DNA of 64,000 nucleotides, from the NCBI RefSeq assembly GCF_009650095.1, contig NZ_CP045915.1, positions 2,728,001-2,792,000 on the forward strand. The letters run 5' to 3'. The translations under genes and the position numbers were made by a program. The notes below the pieces were generated by a model that was not told the DNA's origin, ran no database searches, and was given only the letters and a program-made list of their open reading frames with translations. This stretch comes from Gracilibacillus salitolerans (GTDB lineage: Bacteria; Bacillota; Bacilli; Bacillales; Amphibacillaceae). Within the stretch, counting starts at the first letter, position 1. Every line of letters starts with the position of its first letter. This document shows positions 35,916 to 45,329 of the stretch, one piece after another.

Positions 35916-36728
35916 GTGAGGTAAGAAAGTATATATCCATTGGTATCACAACTTTTATAAACAAGTAAGATAGGAAAAGGTTGATTCAAAACATGTCATA
36001 AAAAAAGCAAGGATAGCTATTCAAATGGAGTTGTCATTTTGAAAGATAGCTTGTGCAAGCCAACCGCTGTGGCTGACCGTTTCGCTATACCTTTTACTAC
36101 AACGAATATCAGAAAAAGCATATTGGTTTTATAACCATTATTAGTGATTTCCAATGCCATATCTTGCACTTTCACAGGGATAATAACCCAAGTTGCAAGG
36201 TCTGACATATGTTGTAGCGCATGCATAAAGCGAAGGCCGCCCACTTCAACTCCTGTGGAAATCGTTTGGCCTGAAGATCCACTTTTTCGAGCGGTATTTG
36301 CTCGGAAAAGTTAGCTGAAGGACAAAACCCCACGGGAAGGGAAGTGGGCAGCCGGAGTGGTGGTCATACGGTCTATATATTTCATAATGGCTACTAAAGC
36401 AATCGCAGATCAACTTTGCATGTAGTGAAAAGGACCGGCGGGGTTTGCCGGTTTTTCTAATATATAAAGGATCAAATTATACACACAATACAACAAACTA
36501 AGTGTAAGCGTACTAAAGAAAATTTGCTTACTTCCATTCTGTTTATTGTATGGTGCTTGTATTCGCTGCTGCAAAAAACTTCTCTGATATTTTAGTACTG
36601 ATTATTTCGAGAATAGAACTAATGGAATTATATTTCTTCGTTGGGTAAAAGAGAGTATTTTTTCACAGAGCCTACCAGTTTTTATCTATTTTGAATCAGA
36701 TAACATCATTGTTTATACTTATTATAAA
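35916..36728. repeat. gene-free gap with inverted repeats
   Basis: About 810 bp between yqgW and the LTA-synthase gene with no gene I can support. A 24-bp imperfect inverted pair (GCCGCCCACTTC at 36235-36259 and GAAGTGGGCAGCCGG at 36328-36356) encloses CCTGAAGATCCAC...CCCCACGGG, a second repeat type unlike that at 131. A terminator-like hairpin ACCGGC/GCCGGT with T-run lies at 36432-36458. The minus-strand open frame at 36017-36244 has no ribosome site. Confidence 0.45.
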
Positions 36729-36763
36729 TAAAAGGGATGAACGATATCGTTCATCCCTTTTAT
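36729..36763 (-). terminator. terminator of the LTA-synthase gene
   Basis: A 34-bp perfect palindrome around AACGATATCGTT, flanked by AAAAGGGATG / CATCCCTTTT, 6 bp past the stop codon. Confidence 0.9.
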
Positions 36764-36768
36764 CTTAT

Positions 36769-38655
36769 TTATTCATTTTCGAAATCATAGAAACGGAATA
36801 GATCTCCGAAAATAATCTCATCTGAATAATTTAATTCTTTATCAACTTGTTCTACATATGGTTGGCAAACAGAATCTTCACCTTCACCGGCTAATTGATT
36901 CGTACTGTCAATCAATTCACCTGATTCGCGGTTATAACATTGATCTTTCGTATAAACATAATCTTCTGTAATAAAACTACCATCACGAAGTGCAATAAAA
37001 TCTTTACGCTCTTCATCAAATAAATCTGTACCAAATGATAGATCATTACTATCTTCAATACCTAATAGATTCAATATAGTAGGCTTCACATCAATTTGAC
37101 CGGCAACCTTAGATATTACTTCTCCATCTTGCCCAGGAATATGAACAAAGAATGGAACTCTTTGCAATTGAACGTGAAGATAATCCGTATATTCTTCTTC
37201 ATCTAAATATTGAGTCATTGCTTTTTTATGAAAATCACTAATTCCGTAATGATCACCCATTAAGATGATAATGGAATCCTCATATATTCCAGCTTCTTTT
37301 AGATAATCAAAATATTCTTCTACTGCCTCATCCATGTATCTAACGGTTTGGAAATATTTATTTAACGTATTCGAATTAGAATCATACGGATCGATTGTAG
37401 CATCTTCTTCATCTAAATCGAACGGGTAGTGATTTGTTAAGGTAATAAACTTAGAATAATATGGTTCTTCCATCTGTTGCATATATTTAATTGATTGCTT
37501 AAAGAAATCCTTATCTTTTAAACCCCATCCAATAGAGTTTTCATCAGTTACTTCATACGCATTTTCATCATAGAAATGATCATAACCAATATTGTCATAC
37601 ATCACATCACGGTTCCAGAAACTTTTATTATTTGGATGGAATACTGCTGAATTATACCCATTCTCCCCAATTATTTCTGGTAAGGAATGATAATCATTCT
37701 GAGCGTGGGTGAAGTACACCGCACCTCTTGGAGAAGGATATAAAGAGTTTTCAACAATAAATTCTGAGTCCGATGTTTTCCCCTGTTCTGTTTGATGATA
37801 GAAGTTTTCAAAATAATAGCTTTCATCAATCAAACTGTTCAGGAACGGTGTTACTTCTTCTCCGTGAAGTGTATTATTTATAACAAAGCTTTGTAGAGAC
37901 TCCAATGAAATAAAGATGACATTTTTATCTTCCGCGATACCACGTAACTCTTCGTTACCTTCAGTGGTTGTTTCATCCTTAATATAATCAGAAATCTCAG
38001 TTAATTCATTACCATCAGCAAACACACGTTGTGCTTTTGATTTGGAATGCAATACAGCATCATAGACATGGTAAGAAAATACACCAATATTTTTAACTAA
38101 ATACTCGCGGTCAAATGTTCTTTGTAACAATTGAGGACGCTCAGCCTCAGCTAATGCATAGTTTCCAATTAGGAACAAGATAGATAATGCAAAAGCCATT
38201 TTTTTATACCGCTTAGTAAATGAAGCTGTTAATTCAGCTCCGTATTTCTTCGCTAGAACCCAAATGATGATAACATCAAAGAATAATGCAACATCCCATA
38301 ACTTTAATAAACCTAGTACACTACTACCAAGGTCAGCAGCATTGCTTCCTTGGAACAGGAGAGGTATGGTTATAAAATCTGAAAAGTTACGATAAAAAAC
38401 GATATTAAAATACAATATCAATGATCCTAAAAGTATACCATATTTAATATATTTCAATTGTCTTCTTTGGTTAAAGAAAATACTCAATACAAAGATAAAA
38501 AAGGCAGTTACAAATGGATTGATTAATAAAATAAACTCTTGCATAACATTTTCTAATGATATATCAAATACAAATCGATACACGATGTAAGTTTTCAATC
38601 CAAATAATAATGCTGCGATTACATATAAAGGCATGTGCAGCTTTTTATTTAACAT
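36769..38655 (-). CDS. yqgS: LtaS-family lipoteichoic acid synthase (YqgS type)
   Basis: Glycerol-phosphate transferase that builds lipoteichoic acid outside the membrane. The 628-residue protein has five N-terminal membrane helices (to about residue 170) and an extracellular sulfatase-fold domain with metal-binding E252 (LESLQSF), the nucleophile T294 in QGKTSDSE, and the later DHYGISD site. The ATG at 38653-38655 has GAGGAGG 8 nt upstream. By locus it corresponds to B. subtilis YqgS, one of several LtaS paralogs; whether it is the main synthase or a primase-like paralog cannot be told. Confidence 0.94.
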   Translation of the reverse strand: MLNKKLHMPLYVIAALLFGLKTYIVYRFVFDISLENVMQEFILLINPFVTAFFIFVLSIFFNQRRQLKYIKYGILLGSLILYFNIVFYRNFSDFITIPLLFQGSNAADLGSSVLGLLKLWDVALFFDVIIIWVLAKKYGAELTASFTKRYKKMAFALSILFLIGNYALAEAERPQLLQRTFDREYLVKNIGVFSYHVYDAVLHSKSKAQRVFADGNELTEISDYIKDETTTEGNEELRGIAEDKNVIFISLESLQSFVINNTLHGEEVTPFLNSLIDESYYFENFYHQTEQGKTSDSEFIVENSLYPSPRGAVYFTHAQNDYHSLPEIIGENGYNSAVFHPNNKSFWNRDVMYDNIGYDHFYDENAYEVTDENSIGWGLKDKDFFKQSIKYMQQMEEPYYSKFITLTNHYPFDLDEEDATIDPYDSNSNTLNKYFQTVRYMDEAVEEYFDYLKEAGIYEDSIIILMGDHYGISDFHKKAMTQYLDEEEYTDYLHVQLQRVPFFVHIPGQDGEVISKVAGQIDVKPTILNLLGIEDSNDLSFGTDLFDEERKDFIALRDGSFITEDYVYTKDQCYNRESGELIDSTNQLAGEGEDSVCQPYVEQVDKELNYSDEIIFGDLFRFYDFENE

Positions 38656-38798
38656 GTGATTATCCTCCTCAAAATGACTCAACCCTAATTCTATATTTCT
38701 CTCTCTATTTATTATAGACGATAAACATCACATAGAAGTTTCATCAATCTTAAAAAAAGTTACAATTAATTTACATTATTCATATAAATCTATAATTG

Positions 38799-39758
38799 TT
38801 AACTATTTTGTAATACTAGGTACGCACCACCATAAACACCCGCATCATTACCTAATTGAGCGATAACAAATTCACATGCTTCATTGGTACGTGGTAATGT
38901 ATATTTTTCAAATGCTTTTTTTAATGGGTCCAATAATGCGTTTCCTGCCTGTGAAACTCCACCACCAATTACAACCTTCGCAGGATTAACCGTGATTGCA
39001 ACAGTAGCCAGTGTAAATCCAAGTACATCAAATACATGGTCTAATATCGCCTTACTATCCTTATCACCGTCGGCAGCTAATTCAAATATATCTTTTGTTG
39101 TGATAACTCCATTTGCATCTTTTCGTTTCTTCAACGAAGCAGCTTTGCCCTCCGCTATTAATTCCTCAGCCTGTCGGACAATCCCTGTTGCAGATGTTAC
39201 AGTTTCCAGACAGCCATTTCTCCCGCAATTACATGCTGCACCATTTTGTTCAACAGTTATATGACCTATTTCCGCACCAGTACCATTTGCACCACTAACG
39301 ATCTGCCCATTCGAAATGATGCCTCCTCCAACACCAGTACCTAGTGTCACTGCTAACATATTTTCCACTTGATTACCTGAACCTTTCCAATTCTCACCTA
39401 ATGCAGCGATATTAGCATCGTTGTCGACATATACGTTTAAGCCGGATGATTTTTCCAGGATTTCTTTGAGCTGAAAATTTTTCCAGCCAATATTAACTGC
39501 TATAGCTACTTTACCCGTTTCTGGCTCAATAAAACCTGGAGCACCTACACCCATTCCTGCGCAACGTTCTTTCTTGAGATTTAATTCAGCAAGTTTATTC
39601 TCGATCGACGACCAAATATCTTTCGGAACATTTTCCCCTTGATTATCCAAGTCCGTTGGTATTTCCCACTTCGCAATCAGTTCACCCTGATTGGAAATAA
39701 TCGCATTTTTTACCGTTGTCCCTCCAATATCAATGCCAATTAGTAAATCCTTCTCCAT
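38799..39758 (-). CDS. glcK: GlcK, ROK-family glucokinase
   Basis: Phosphorylates glucose with ATP. The 319-residue protein has the phosphate loop GIDIGGTTVKNAI, the sugar-binding GAEIGHITVEQNG and the ROK zinc motif CNCGRNGCLE. The ATG at 39756-39758 follows GGTGGAG, and a GTG three codons earlier is possible. It lies 12 bp after yqgQ. Confidence 0.95.
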   Translation of the reverse strand: MEKDLLIGIDIGGTTVKNAIISNQGELIAKWEIPTDLDNQGENVPKDIWSSIENKLAELNLKKERCAGMGVGAPGFIEPETGKVAIAVNIGWKNFQLKEILEKSSGLNVYVDNDANIAALGENWKGSGNQVENMLAVTLGTGVGGGIISNGQIVSGANGTGAEIGHITVEQNGAACNCGRNGCLETVTSATGIVRQAEELIAEGKAASLKKRKDANGVITTKDIFELAADGDKDSKAILDHVFDVLGFTLATVAITVNPAKVVIGGGVSQAGNALLDPLKKAFEKYTLPRTNEACEFVIAQLGNDAGVYGGAYLVLQNS

Positions 39759-39770
39759 TTTCTCCACCCT

Positions 39771-39962
39771 TTATTTTATTTTTTCTTTCTCTTTTGTGAT
39801 GATTATTTTTGCTTGAAGAAACTCATCTTTTGTGATCATCTTCACTTGAAACAGTTCGTTAATTTCTTCTTCCATTAGTTCTAAATCAGCTAAACGATCA
39901 CCTATATAGATGATCGTTCCAAATTTTAATAGTAATTTTCTTATATCATAGACACTATCCAT
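39771..39962 (-). CDS. yqgQ: YqgQ, DUF910 protein
   Basis: A 63-residue helical protein with VYDIRKLLLKFGTIIYIGDR, the hallmark of YqgQ (DUF910). A structure of the B. subtilis member suggested nucleic acid binding; function is unknown. Always beside glcK, as here. Confidence 0.92.
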   Translation of the reverse strand: MDSVYDIRKLLLKFGTIIYIGDRLADLELMEEEINELFQVKMITKDEFLQAKIIITKEKEKIK

Positions 39963-40126
39963 TCTTTATCACCTAAAATATTATAACAAAGACCTGTCTA
40001 AAAAGGAATAAAAAACTTTTTATCACGGTGCTAATCGTCTGTAACTCCCCCACATTAAGCTTCAAATAACACAAAGAAGTTAGATGGGGTATAACAGTCG
40101 CTAATACCCTGATAAGTTTCGCTAAT

Positions 40127-40328
40127 GAGGTTGGGGCAAAAGAGTAAGTAAATAGGAAAAATCCGAACATTAATGCCTGAGCTAATTTACCGCTTCGGCA
40201 AAATACTTCGCTTTCCGTGGGCACGGATTCAGCTCGTGTGAGTTCCCACAGGAGTCTGCGTATTTTGCCTACGCTAAGTTCAGATTGTTCGGATTCTCGT
40301 TCTTCTTATTTAGTTATGTCCCAGCCTC
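40127..40328. mobile_element. MITE-like element with 45-50 bp terminal inverted repeats
   Basis: The left end (GAGGTTGGGGCAAAA...ATCCGAACA, 40127-40169) and the right end read backwards (GAGGCTGGGACATAA...ATCCGAACA) match at about 70 percent. Between them lies a copy of the dispersed palindrome (40187-40281) with arms CGGCAAAATACTTCGC and GCGTATTTTGCC. There is no open frame for a transposase and no clear target duplication. The terminal GGGACA/TGTCCC core also occurs at 29698. The rest of the gap 39963-40126 is AT-rich with no gene. Confidence 0.6.
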
Positions 40329-40339
40329 TGAGTCTCACT

Positions 40340-41809
40340 TTATTGTCGGTCCGGATCTTGCGGATTTAAAAACGAAGGTCGCTTGTGATCATTAGGTACA
40401 GGCTGACGAATTAATACCTGAAGAAAGGCTTTTGCATCAAAGGGCATGAATGGCCAAAAATACCCTATATAGAATGTTTTAAGATTTGTCAAATATAATA
40501 TATAGCATGTTACCCCAATAATAAAACCTTTCAAACCAAAAATTGCTGTAATAATTAGTAAAATAATTCTTGTGACTCGATTGGCAAGGCTCAATTCATA
40601 ACTTGGGGTCGCAAAAGTACCCATGACCACCGCTGCAAGATATAATACTACTTCATTTGAAAACCAGCCTACCTCAACTGCTATTTGACCAATAATAATC
40701 GCGGATACTAAACCTAGTGCTGTTGCTAGTGCTGTCGGTGTATGTATGGCGGCCATCCGCAATACATCTATGCCGATTTCCGCTACTAAAAATTGGACAA
40801 TTAACGGTATTAAACCAACCTCTTTTGGTCCAATAAATGCTAATTCTTCTGGCAGTAATCCCATCTCAGTTGACAACAAATAATAGAACGGTAATAAAAA
40901 AATAGACGCAAAGACAGCAATAAAACGTGCCATTCTTAAATAAACGCCAATAAACGGTTTTTGACGATATTCTTCAGCATGTTGTAAATGATGCCAAAAA
41001 GTTGCCGGTGTGATCATGACACTCGGAGAACCATCAATAATGATTAAAATATGTCCCTCATATAAATGTTCTGAAGCAGTATCTGGTCTTTCCGTATATC
41101 TGATCGTCGGATACGGATTCCATGCTTTTCCACTTAAATACTCTTCAATCGTTTTTTCAGCCATTGGTAGTCCATCTGTATCGATTCTGTCAAGGTGCTT
41201 CTTCAACATTTCTACTCTACGTGGATCAGCAATATCCTCAAGATAACAAATACAGACATCTGTTTTAGACCTGCGACCGATAGAGGTATATTCCATCCGT
41301 AATGATTTGTCTCTTACCTTTCTTCTAGTTAAAGCAGTGTTGAAAACAATCGTTTCCACATAACCATCTCTGGAACCTCTAACAACTCTTTCTAGGTCAG
41401 GTTCTTCAGGGCCTCTGACGGGATATGTTCTTGCATCGATCAATATGACCCGATCAAGCCCCTCTACCACTAAAGCAGTTGGACCTGCCAGTACCATCTC
41501 AGCTGCTTTATGTAAGTCCTTTTCTACATCAATTTCTACATATGGAATATATCGTTTAATTAATTTATCCAGCGTATCCTCATCTAAGTCCTCTTCTTCT
41601 AGCTCTGCTAAAAACCACATTATACGGTGTAACATTTCATCCTTCACTAAACCATCAATTAAAAATAATGCCATCTTTTTCCCTGCATATTCCACATCCA
41701 GGTGAATAAGATCAAAGCTTTTATCTATCTTTAAATAATCATGTATATATTGAACATTTGCATCATAATTATGATACAAACGTTTCTCTTGTTCCATGCT
41801 CATTCCCAC
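40340..41809 (-). CDS. SpoVAF-type spore germination protein
   Basis: GerA-family membrane protein closest to SpoVAF. The N-terminal half (about 1-280) has YPVRGPEEPDLERVVRGSRDG, DVCICYLEDIADP and YTERPDTASEHLYEGH, followed by SPSVMITPATFWHHLQHAEE and five membrane helices (about 300-455). Length (489) is close to B. subtilis SpoVAF (493). SpoVAF is normally the last gene of the spoVA operon; here it stands alone, between yqgQ and a small hypothetical gene. It may be an extra paralog. The start is uncertain: a GTG at 41809 has AAAGGTG 9 nt upstream, and ATGs at 41803 and 41797 are alternatives. Confidence 0.88.
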   Translation of the reverse strand: MGMSMEQEKRLYHNYDANVQYIHDYLKIDKSFDLIHLDVEYAGKKMALFLIDGLVKDEMLHRIMWFLAELEEEDLDEDTLDKLIKRYIPYVEIDVEKDLHKAAEMVLAGPTALVVEGLDRVILIDARTYPVRGPEEPDLERVVRGSRDGYVETIVFNTALTRRKVRDKSLRMEYTSIGRRSKTDVCICYLEDIADPRRVEMLKKHLDRIDTDGLPMAEKTIEEYLSGKAWNPYPTIRYTERPDTASEHLYEGHILIIIDGSPSVMITPATFWHHLQHAEEYRQKPFIGVYLRMARFIAVFASIFLLPFYYLLSTEMGLLPEELAFIGPKEVGLIPLIVQFLVAEIGIDVLRMAAIHTPTALATALGLVSAIIIGQIAVEVGWFSNEVVLYLAAVVMGTFATPSYELSLANRVTRIILLIITAIFGLKGFIIGVTCYILYLTNLKTFYIGYFWPFMPFDAKAFLQVLIRQPVPNDHKRPSFLNPQDPDRQ

Positions 41810-41903
41810 TTTCTTTAGCACCTTTTATCTATAGTCTTCTCTATATATTCTGTTTAATGCGGGATGATTTTGGACAAGTTGAAATCAATAAATGAGGGAT
41901 ATC

Positions 41904-42773
41904 ATGATTAAATCGAGGAAAGTACATATTATTACATGCTTATTAATGATGTTGGCTGTGATATTGTTATTGTTATCACAACGGACTGCCGAAGAAACAA
42001 TAAAGTATTTCCCTCCAGATTCCTCTATTTCATTTTCGGCTGTTGGAACAAATTTAAATTTACTTAAAGAAACCGGAAATGACCAATATATGGTGAAATG
42101 GATTGCTACAAGCAGTTTAGACAAAGAAATTTATCTTAGACAAGATGTTTCTCTCTTATATATGGATGGTCGTCTGAAAGGGATGAAAGGTTTGTGGAAA
42201 GAATCGGAGAAAGATATTGATTTAGAAGTTGTTTTTGAGGAAAGTGATAGCAGTCATTTTCAAGCGATTAGCTTCCATCATGGTGAAATACACTATCCAA
42301 ATGATGAAATTAAAAGCATTCATCAAATGTCGGACGATCATTTATATGTAATAGACTCTCCTCATACAGCATTGGAATCGTTTCGAGAGCCTAATTCGCA
42401 TATGCAACTAGAATGGAAAGAAACCATTGATAAAACTACATCACAGCAGTTACAGTTTGCGTGGAAAGAATGGATAGATGCGGCAAACATAGAGATAAAT
42501 GATTATGATTTGTATCCTCTAACAAGCATCATTCAACTTCAGGAAAAACCCATTAATGGATTAACGCAAGAACAAACAGATCGTATTATCGGACAACTTT
42601 GGGAAGGCCTATATAAAAATTATATATTGCCAATTGCTAACCAATCCGAAACGAACAATCAAATAATGCCTCTTATTTTAATTAATAAAAATAATGATCA
42701 TCTAATTGTGCTTTTCAATAATGAAGCTAACCAACTTGAAACATTATATCAACAATTATCCATACAAAACTAA
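41904..42773 (+). CDS. unrecognised single-pass secreted/membrane protein
   Basis: I do not recognise this 289-residue protein. It has an N-terminal hydrophobic segment (about 7-25) after KSRK, which fits a membrane anchor or signal without a lipobox or clear cleavage site. The rest is soluble, rich in Asp/Glu/Gln, and predicted extracellular. The ATG at 41904 has GAGGG 5 nt upstream. It is the only plus-strand gene between yqgW and 45644 and converges on gluP with a shared hairpin. No cysteine pairs or enzyme motifs are visible. Confidence 0.8.
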   Translation: MIKSRKVHIITCLLMMLAVILLLLSQRTAEETIKYFPPDSSISFSAVGTNLNLLKETGNDQYMVKWIATSSLDKEIYLRQDVSLLYMDGRLKGMKGLWKESEKDIDLEVVFEESDSSHFQAISFHHGEIHYPNDEIKSIHQMSDDHLYVIDSPHTALESFREPNSHMQLEWKETIDKTTSQQLQFAWKEWIDAANIEINDYDLYPLTSIIQLQEKPINGLTQEQTDRIIGQLWEGLYKNYILPIANQSETNNQIMPLILINKNNDHLIVLFNNEANQLETLYQQLSIQN

Positions 42774-42800
42774 AGAGCAGAGATTAATTTTCTGCTCTTT
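42772..42800. terminator. shared terminator of the hypothetical gene and gluP
   Basis: Stem AAAGAGCAGA / TCTGCTCTTT with an 8-nt loop in the 10-bp gap between convergent genes; it overlaps the gluP stop codon. Confidence 0.75.
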
Positions 42801-44334
42801 GCAATTCTTGGAATAATTCTTGATAACTATTATTTTCGCTATCTAAATCTAACAATTGCTCCGTGGCATGCATTGCTTTATTATATTCATCTTCTTGTTG
42901 ATACAATAAAGCTAAATTATACCACGCTTCTTCAAATTCAGACTTTTGCTCCACTGCTTTTTCTAAATCCCTTTTAGCTTGATCAAATGATTCTAAATGA
43001 ATGTTAGCAAAGGATCGATAAAATAATAATTCTGCTTCTAATTGATCTGCGTATGGCAAGGTCTCTGTGACAATCTCTGTTACTTCATTATATTGTTCAG
43101 CTTCCACAAGTTGTTGCACTCGCTGAATTTGCAGCGTTTCGTTATACTGTACCTCATCATTGGTTAATCCATATGCCAAAAGGCCGAATACATAAAAAAC
43201 AAAGATGACTACTGCAATAAGTTGTTGCATAAACGCTTTCGATTTTGGCAGCATTACAATACCAGAAGCAATAAATCCCCCAATTAACCCGCCAATATGT
43301 GCACCATTGTCAACTTGTGGTACAAACACGCCAAAAATAATATTTAAGATAACAATAAAGATGACATTCATACCCATTGTCTTGAAGAAAATTCTCGGAT
43401 TTTTCATTCCGAAGAAAAGCAATGCCCCGAACAGACCAAATAATGCCCCCGACGCTCCGGCAGCAATACTTGGATTCAATGCAAAACTTGCCATTCCTCC
43501 AGCAAGACCAGCAAGGAAATATATTATGATAAACCGAATATTTCCGTAAATTCTTTCTACCAGAGTACCAATAAAATATAAGGCAAGCATATTTAGAGCT
43601 AAATGAAATATTCCAATATGTAAAAACATGGAGGTAATGATGCGCCACCATTCGCCCTCCATCATACCCACATTATATTTGGCTCCAAATTGAATGAGTG
43701 TTTCTGGATTTGTCGACCCACCTCTATACTCTAATAGAAAAAACAAAATAATATTAATCGCTATTAATATATAAGAAAGACGCGGTTTTCCTCTATTAAA
43801 AACAGCTAAGATTTCTTTTTCAGCATTTTTATGTATTTGTTGAATTCGGTGTTTTAATAATTCTGTTTGATATTCTAATTCAAATAAATTTTCTGGAATA
43901 GAAAAAGTTAACGCGTGATTTAGTTGTGCTTTCTGAAAAAATCGAGAGAATTCTTCCTCATGATGTTGACTCCATATATAAACAAATGAAGTATCAATTT
44001 TAGGAACTGATGAGTCTCTTTTCATGAGATCACTCCAGCTATCAACAGGTTCATATTCTGCAATAAAAATATGATGAAATGAAATATTTTGCTGAAATAA
44101 AGGCAGTTGGATATTTTGTATAACTTTTTTTTCAACCTGTTGTACAGATGCTTCAAGTTCCCTTTTCCAGTCATATTGTTTTAATGATACTCTCACTATA
44201 TCTGTATTTCTTTTATTTCTCTTCCACAACAAATATTCTTCTTGATTAGAGGAAGTTGTTAAGAGTTCATATTCCTCTTTCTCCATTAAATGAAGTACCA
44301 GTTTATTTTGAACAAATTGATTCCTGATAAACAT
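42784..44334 (-). CDS. gluP: GluP (YqgP), rhomboid protease with TPR repeats
   Basis: Intramembrane serine protease. The 516 residues comprise a cytoplasmic domain (to about 180), a rhomboid core with catalytic S295 in GASGALFG and H346 in GAHIGG, and C-terminal TPR repeats (about 395-510, e.g. EEAWYNLALLYQQEDEYNKAM). B. subtilis GluP with FtsH clears the magnesium transporter MgtE under manganese stress. Interesting here because OapA, another magnesium-linked protein, lies in the same window. Length and order match B. subtilis YqgP. Confidence 0.95.
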   Translation of the reverse strand: MFIRNQFVQNKLVLHLMEKEEYELLTTSSNQEEYLLWKRNKRNTDIVRVSLKQYDWKRELEASVQQVEKKVIQNIQLPLFQQNISFHHIFIAEYEPVDSWSDLMKRDSSVPKIDTSFVYIWSQHHEEEFSRFFQKAQLNHALTFSIPENLFELEYQTELLKHRIQQIHKNAEKEILAVFNRGKPRLSYILIAINIILFFLLEYRGGSTNPETLIQFGAKYNVGMMEGEWWRIITSMFLHIGIFHLALNMLALYFIGTLVERIYGNIRFIIIYFLAGLAGGMASFALNPSIAAGASGALFGLFGALLFFGMKNPRIFFKTMGMNVIFIVILNIIFGVFVPQVDNGAHIGGLIGGFIASGIVMLPKSKAFMQQLIAVVIFVFYVFGLLAYGLTNDEVQYNETLQIQRVQQLVEAEQYNEVTEIVTETLPYADQLEAELLFYRSFANIHLESFDQAKRDLEKAVEQKSEFEEAWYNLALLYQQEDEYNKAMHATEQLLDLDSENNSYQELFQELQRAEN

Positions 44335-44409
44335 ATCAACACCTGCCTTATCACTATTCTAATCTTATCATGAATATTTGCGGTTAGAATAATAATAAGG
44401 ATTAGAAAT

Positions 44410-44586
44410 TTATTTAAACATAGATCCTATCATTTTATGACGGATAAACGGGATACTCATAGCAATTCGTACCCCCCATTTTCTTAATACCGGTACAGTA
44501 GTGATCACCCTAGTAATACTATTACGAAATACAAAGACAATGGATACGAGTGCAGTTAAAAAGAAAAAAACTTTTGTTACTTTCAT
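44410..44586 (-). CDS. yqgO: YqgO-like small membrane protein
   Basis: A 58-codon gene between gluP and yqgN, starting at an ATG with AGGAG 8 nt upstream. The product starts MKVTKVFFFLTALVSIVFVF, a membrane helix, and ends with a basic amphipathic tail (about 24-58). Size and position equal B. subtilis YqgO, although that protein is poorly conserved. Function unknown. Confidence 0.75.
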   Translation of the reverse strand: MKVTKVFFFLTALVSIVFVFRNSITRVITTVPVLRKWGVRIAMSIPFIRHKMIGSMFK

Positions 44587-44639
44587 CAATATTCACTCCT
44601 ACTGTTTGTTATTAATAGTTTTTTCTTTTCTTAGCAATT

Positions 44640-45218
44640 TTATGTATGCTTACAATAAATTTTGCCGAAGTTTGATATCAGGATATCGACTGGCTTATCG
44701 TGTTTTTCTAGCATTATCGTTTCAACAATCTGAAAATCAGCAGCAAGTGACAATGTAATACCTGTATAGTTCTGTAAAAAACGATCATAAAAGCCACCAC
44801 CATACCCAATTCTAAAACCTTTCTTATTAAATACAACTCCTGGCACAATCATAAGATCTATTTGTTTTTTCTCAACAAATAATGCATTTGATATGGAAGG
44901 TTCCCATATATCAGCCCAAACATTTTCTAACTGATCTCCTGCTTGGTATTGGTAAAATGCCATTGAACTATCCTTAGGATTACATTTTGGAATGACGATC
45001 CTTTTTTCTTGTTGCCAAGCTTTATGGATTAAATATTCGGTATCCCATTCTAATCCCTTAGAAATTGTTACACCAATAGTCTGTGCTTGGCGCCAAGTAT
45101 CTGTCTGCAATAATTTCGTCTGAATAGCATGCTCAATTAATTCCCGATTCATTAATTGCTGCCATTGCCTCAATGTATTTTTTCGTTGTTGTTCTTTTAT
45201 AAATGGTAACTTTTCCAT
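44640..45218 (-). CDS. yqgN: YqgN, 5-formyltetrahydrofolate cyclo-ligase
   Basis: Converts 5-formyl-THF to 5,10-methenyl-THF using ATP. The 192-residue protein has the ATP-binding region MIVPGVVFNKKGFRIGYGGGFYDRFL and an N-terminal KNTLRQWQQLM region of the family. Start ATG 45218. It belongs with folD to folate one-carbon metabolism. Confidence 0.95.
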   Translation of the reverse strand: MEKLPFIKEQQRKNTLRQWQQLMNRELIEHAIQTKLLQTDTWRQAQTIGVTISKGLEWDTEYLIHKAWQQEKRIVIPKCNPKDSSMAFYQYQAGDQLENVWADIWEPSISNALFVEKKQIDLMIVPGVVFNKKGFRIGYGGGFYDRFLQNYTGITLSLAADFQIVETIMLEKHDKPVDILISNFGKIYCKHT

Positions 45219-45281
45219 CCATCTGCACCGCCTTCTTAATCATCATTGTTCGGATTCAAATTTAACTACTTGTTATATAAG

Positions 45282-45317
45282 AAAAACTCTTACCTATATA
45301 TTGTGGTAAGAGTTTTT
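45282..45317. terminator. terminator between rpmG and yqgN
   Basis: Stem AAAACTCTTACC / GGTAAGAGTTTT with a 10-nt loop and T-rich tails on both sides; on the minus strand it ends rpmG. Confidence 0.88.
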
Positions 45318-45329
45318 CCATTCATTTCA

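Noticed and set aside
36017..36244. Minus-strand frame of 75 codons upstream of the inverted repeat.
   Set aside because: No ribosome binding site or recognisable domain; I considered a decayed transposase but could not support it.
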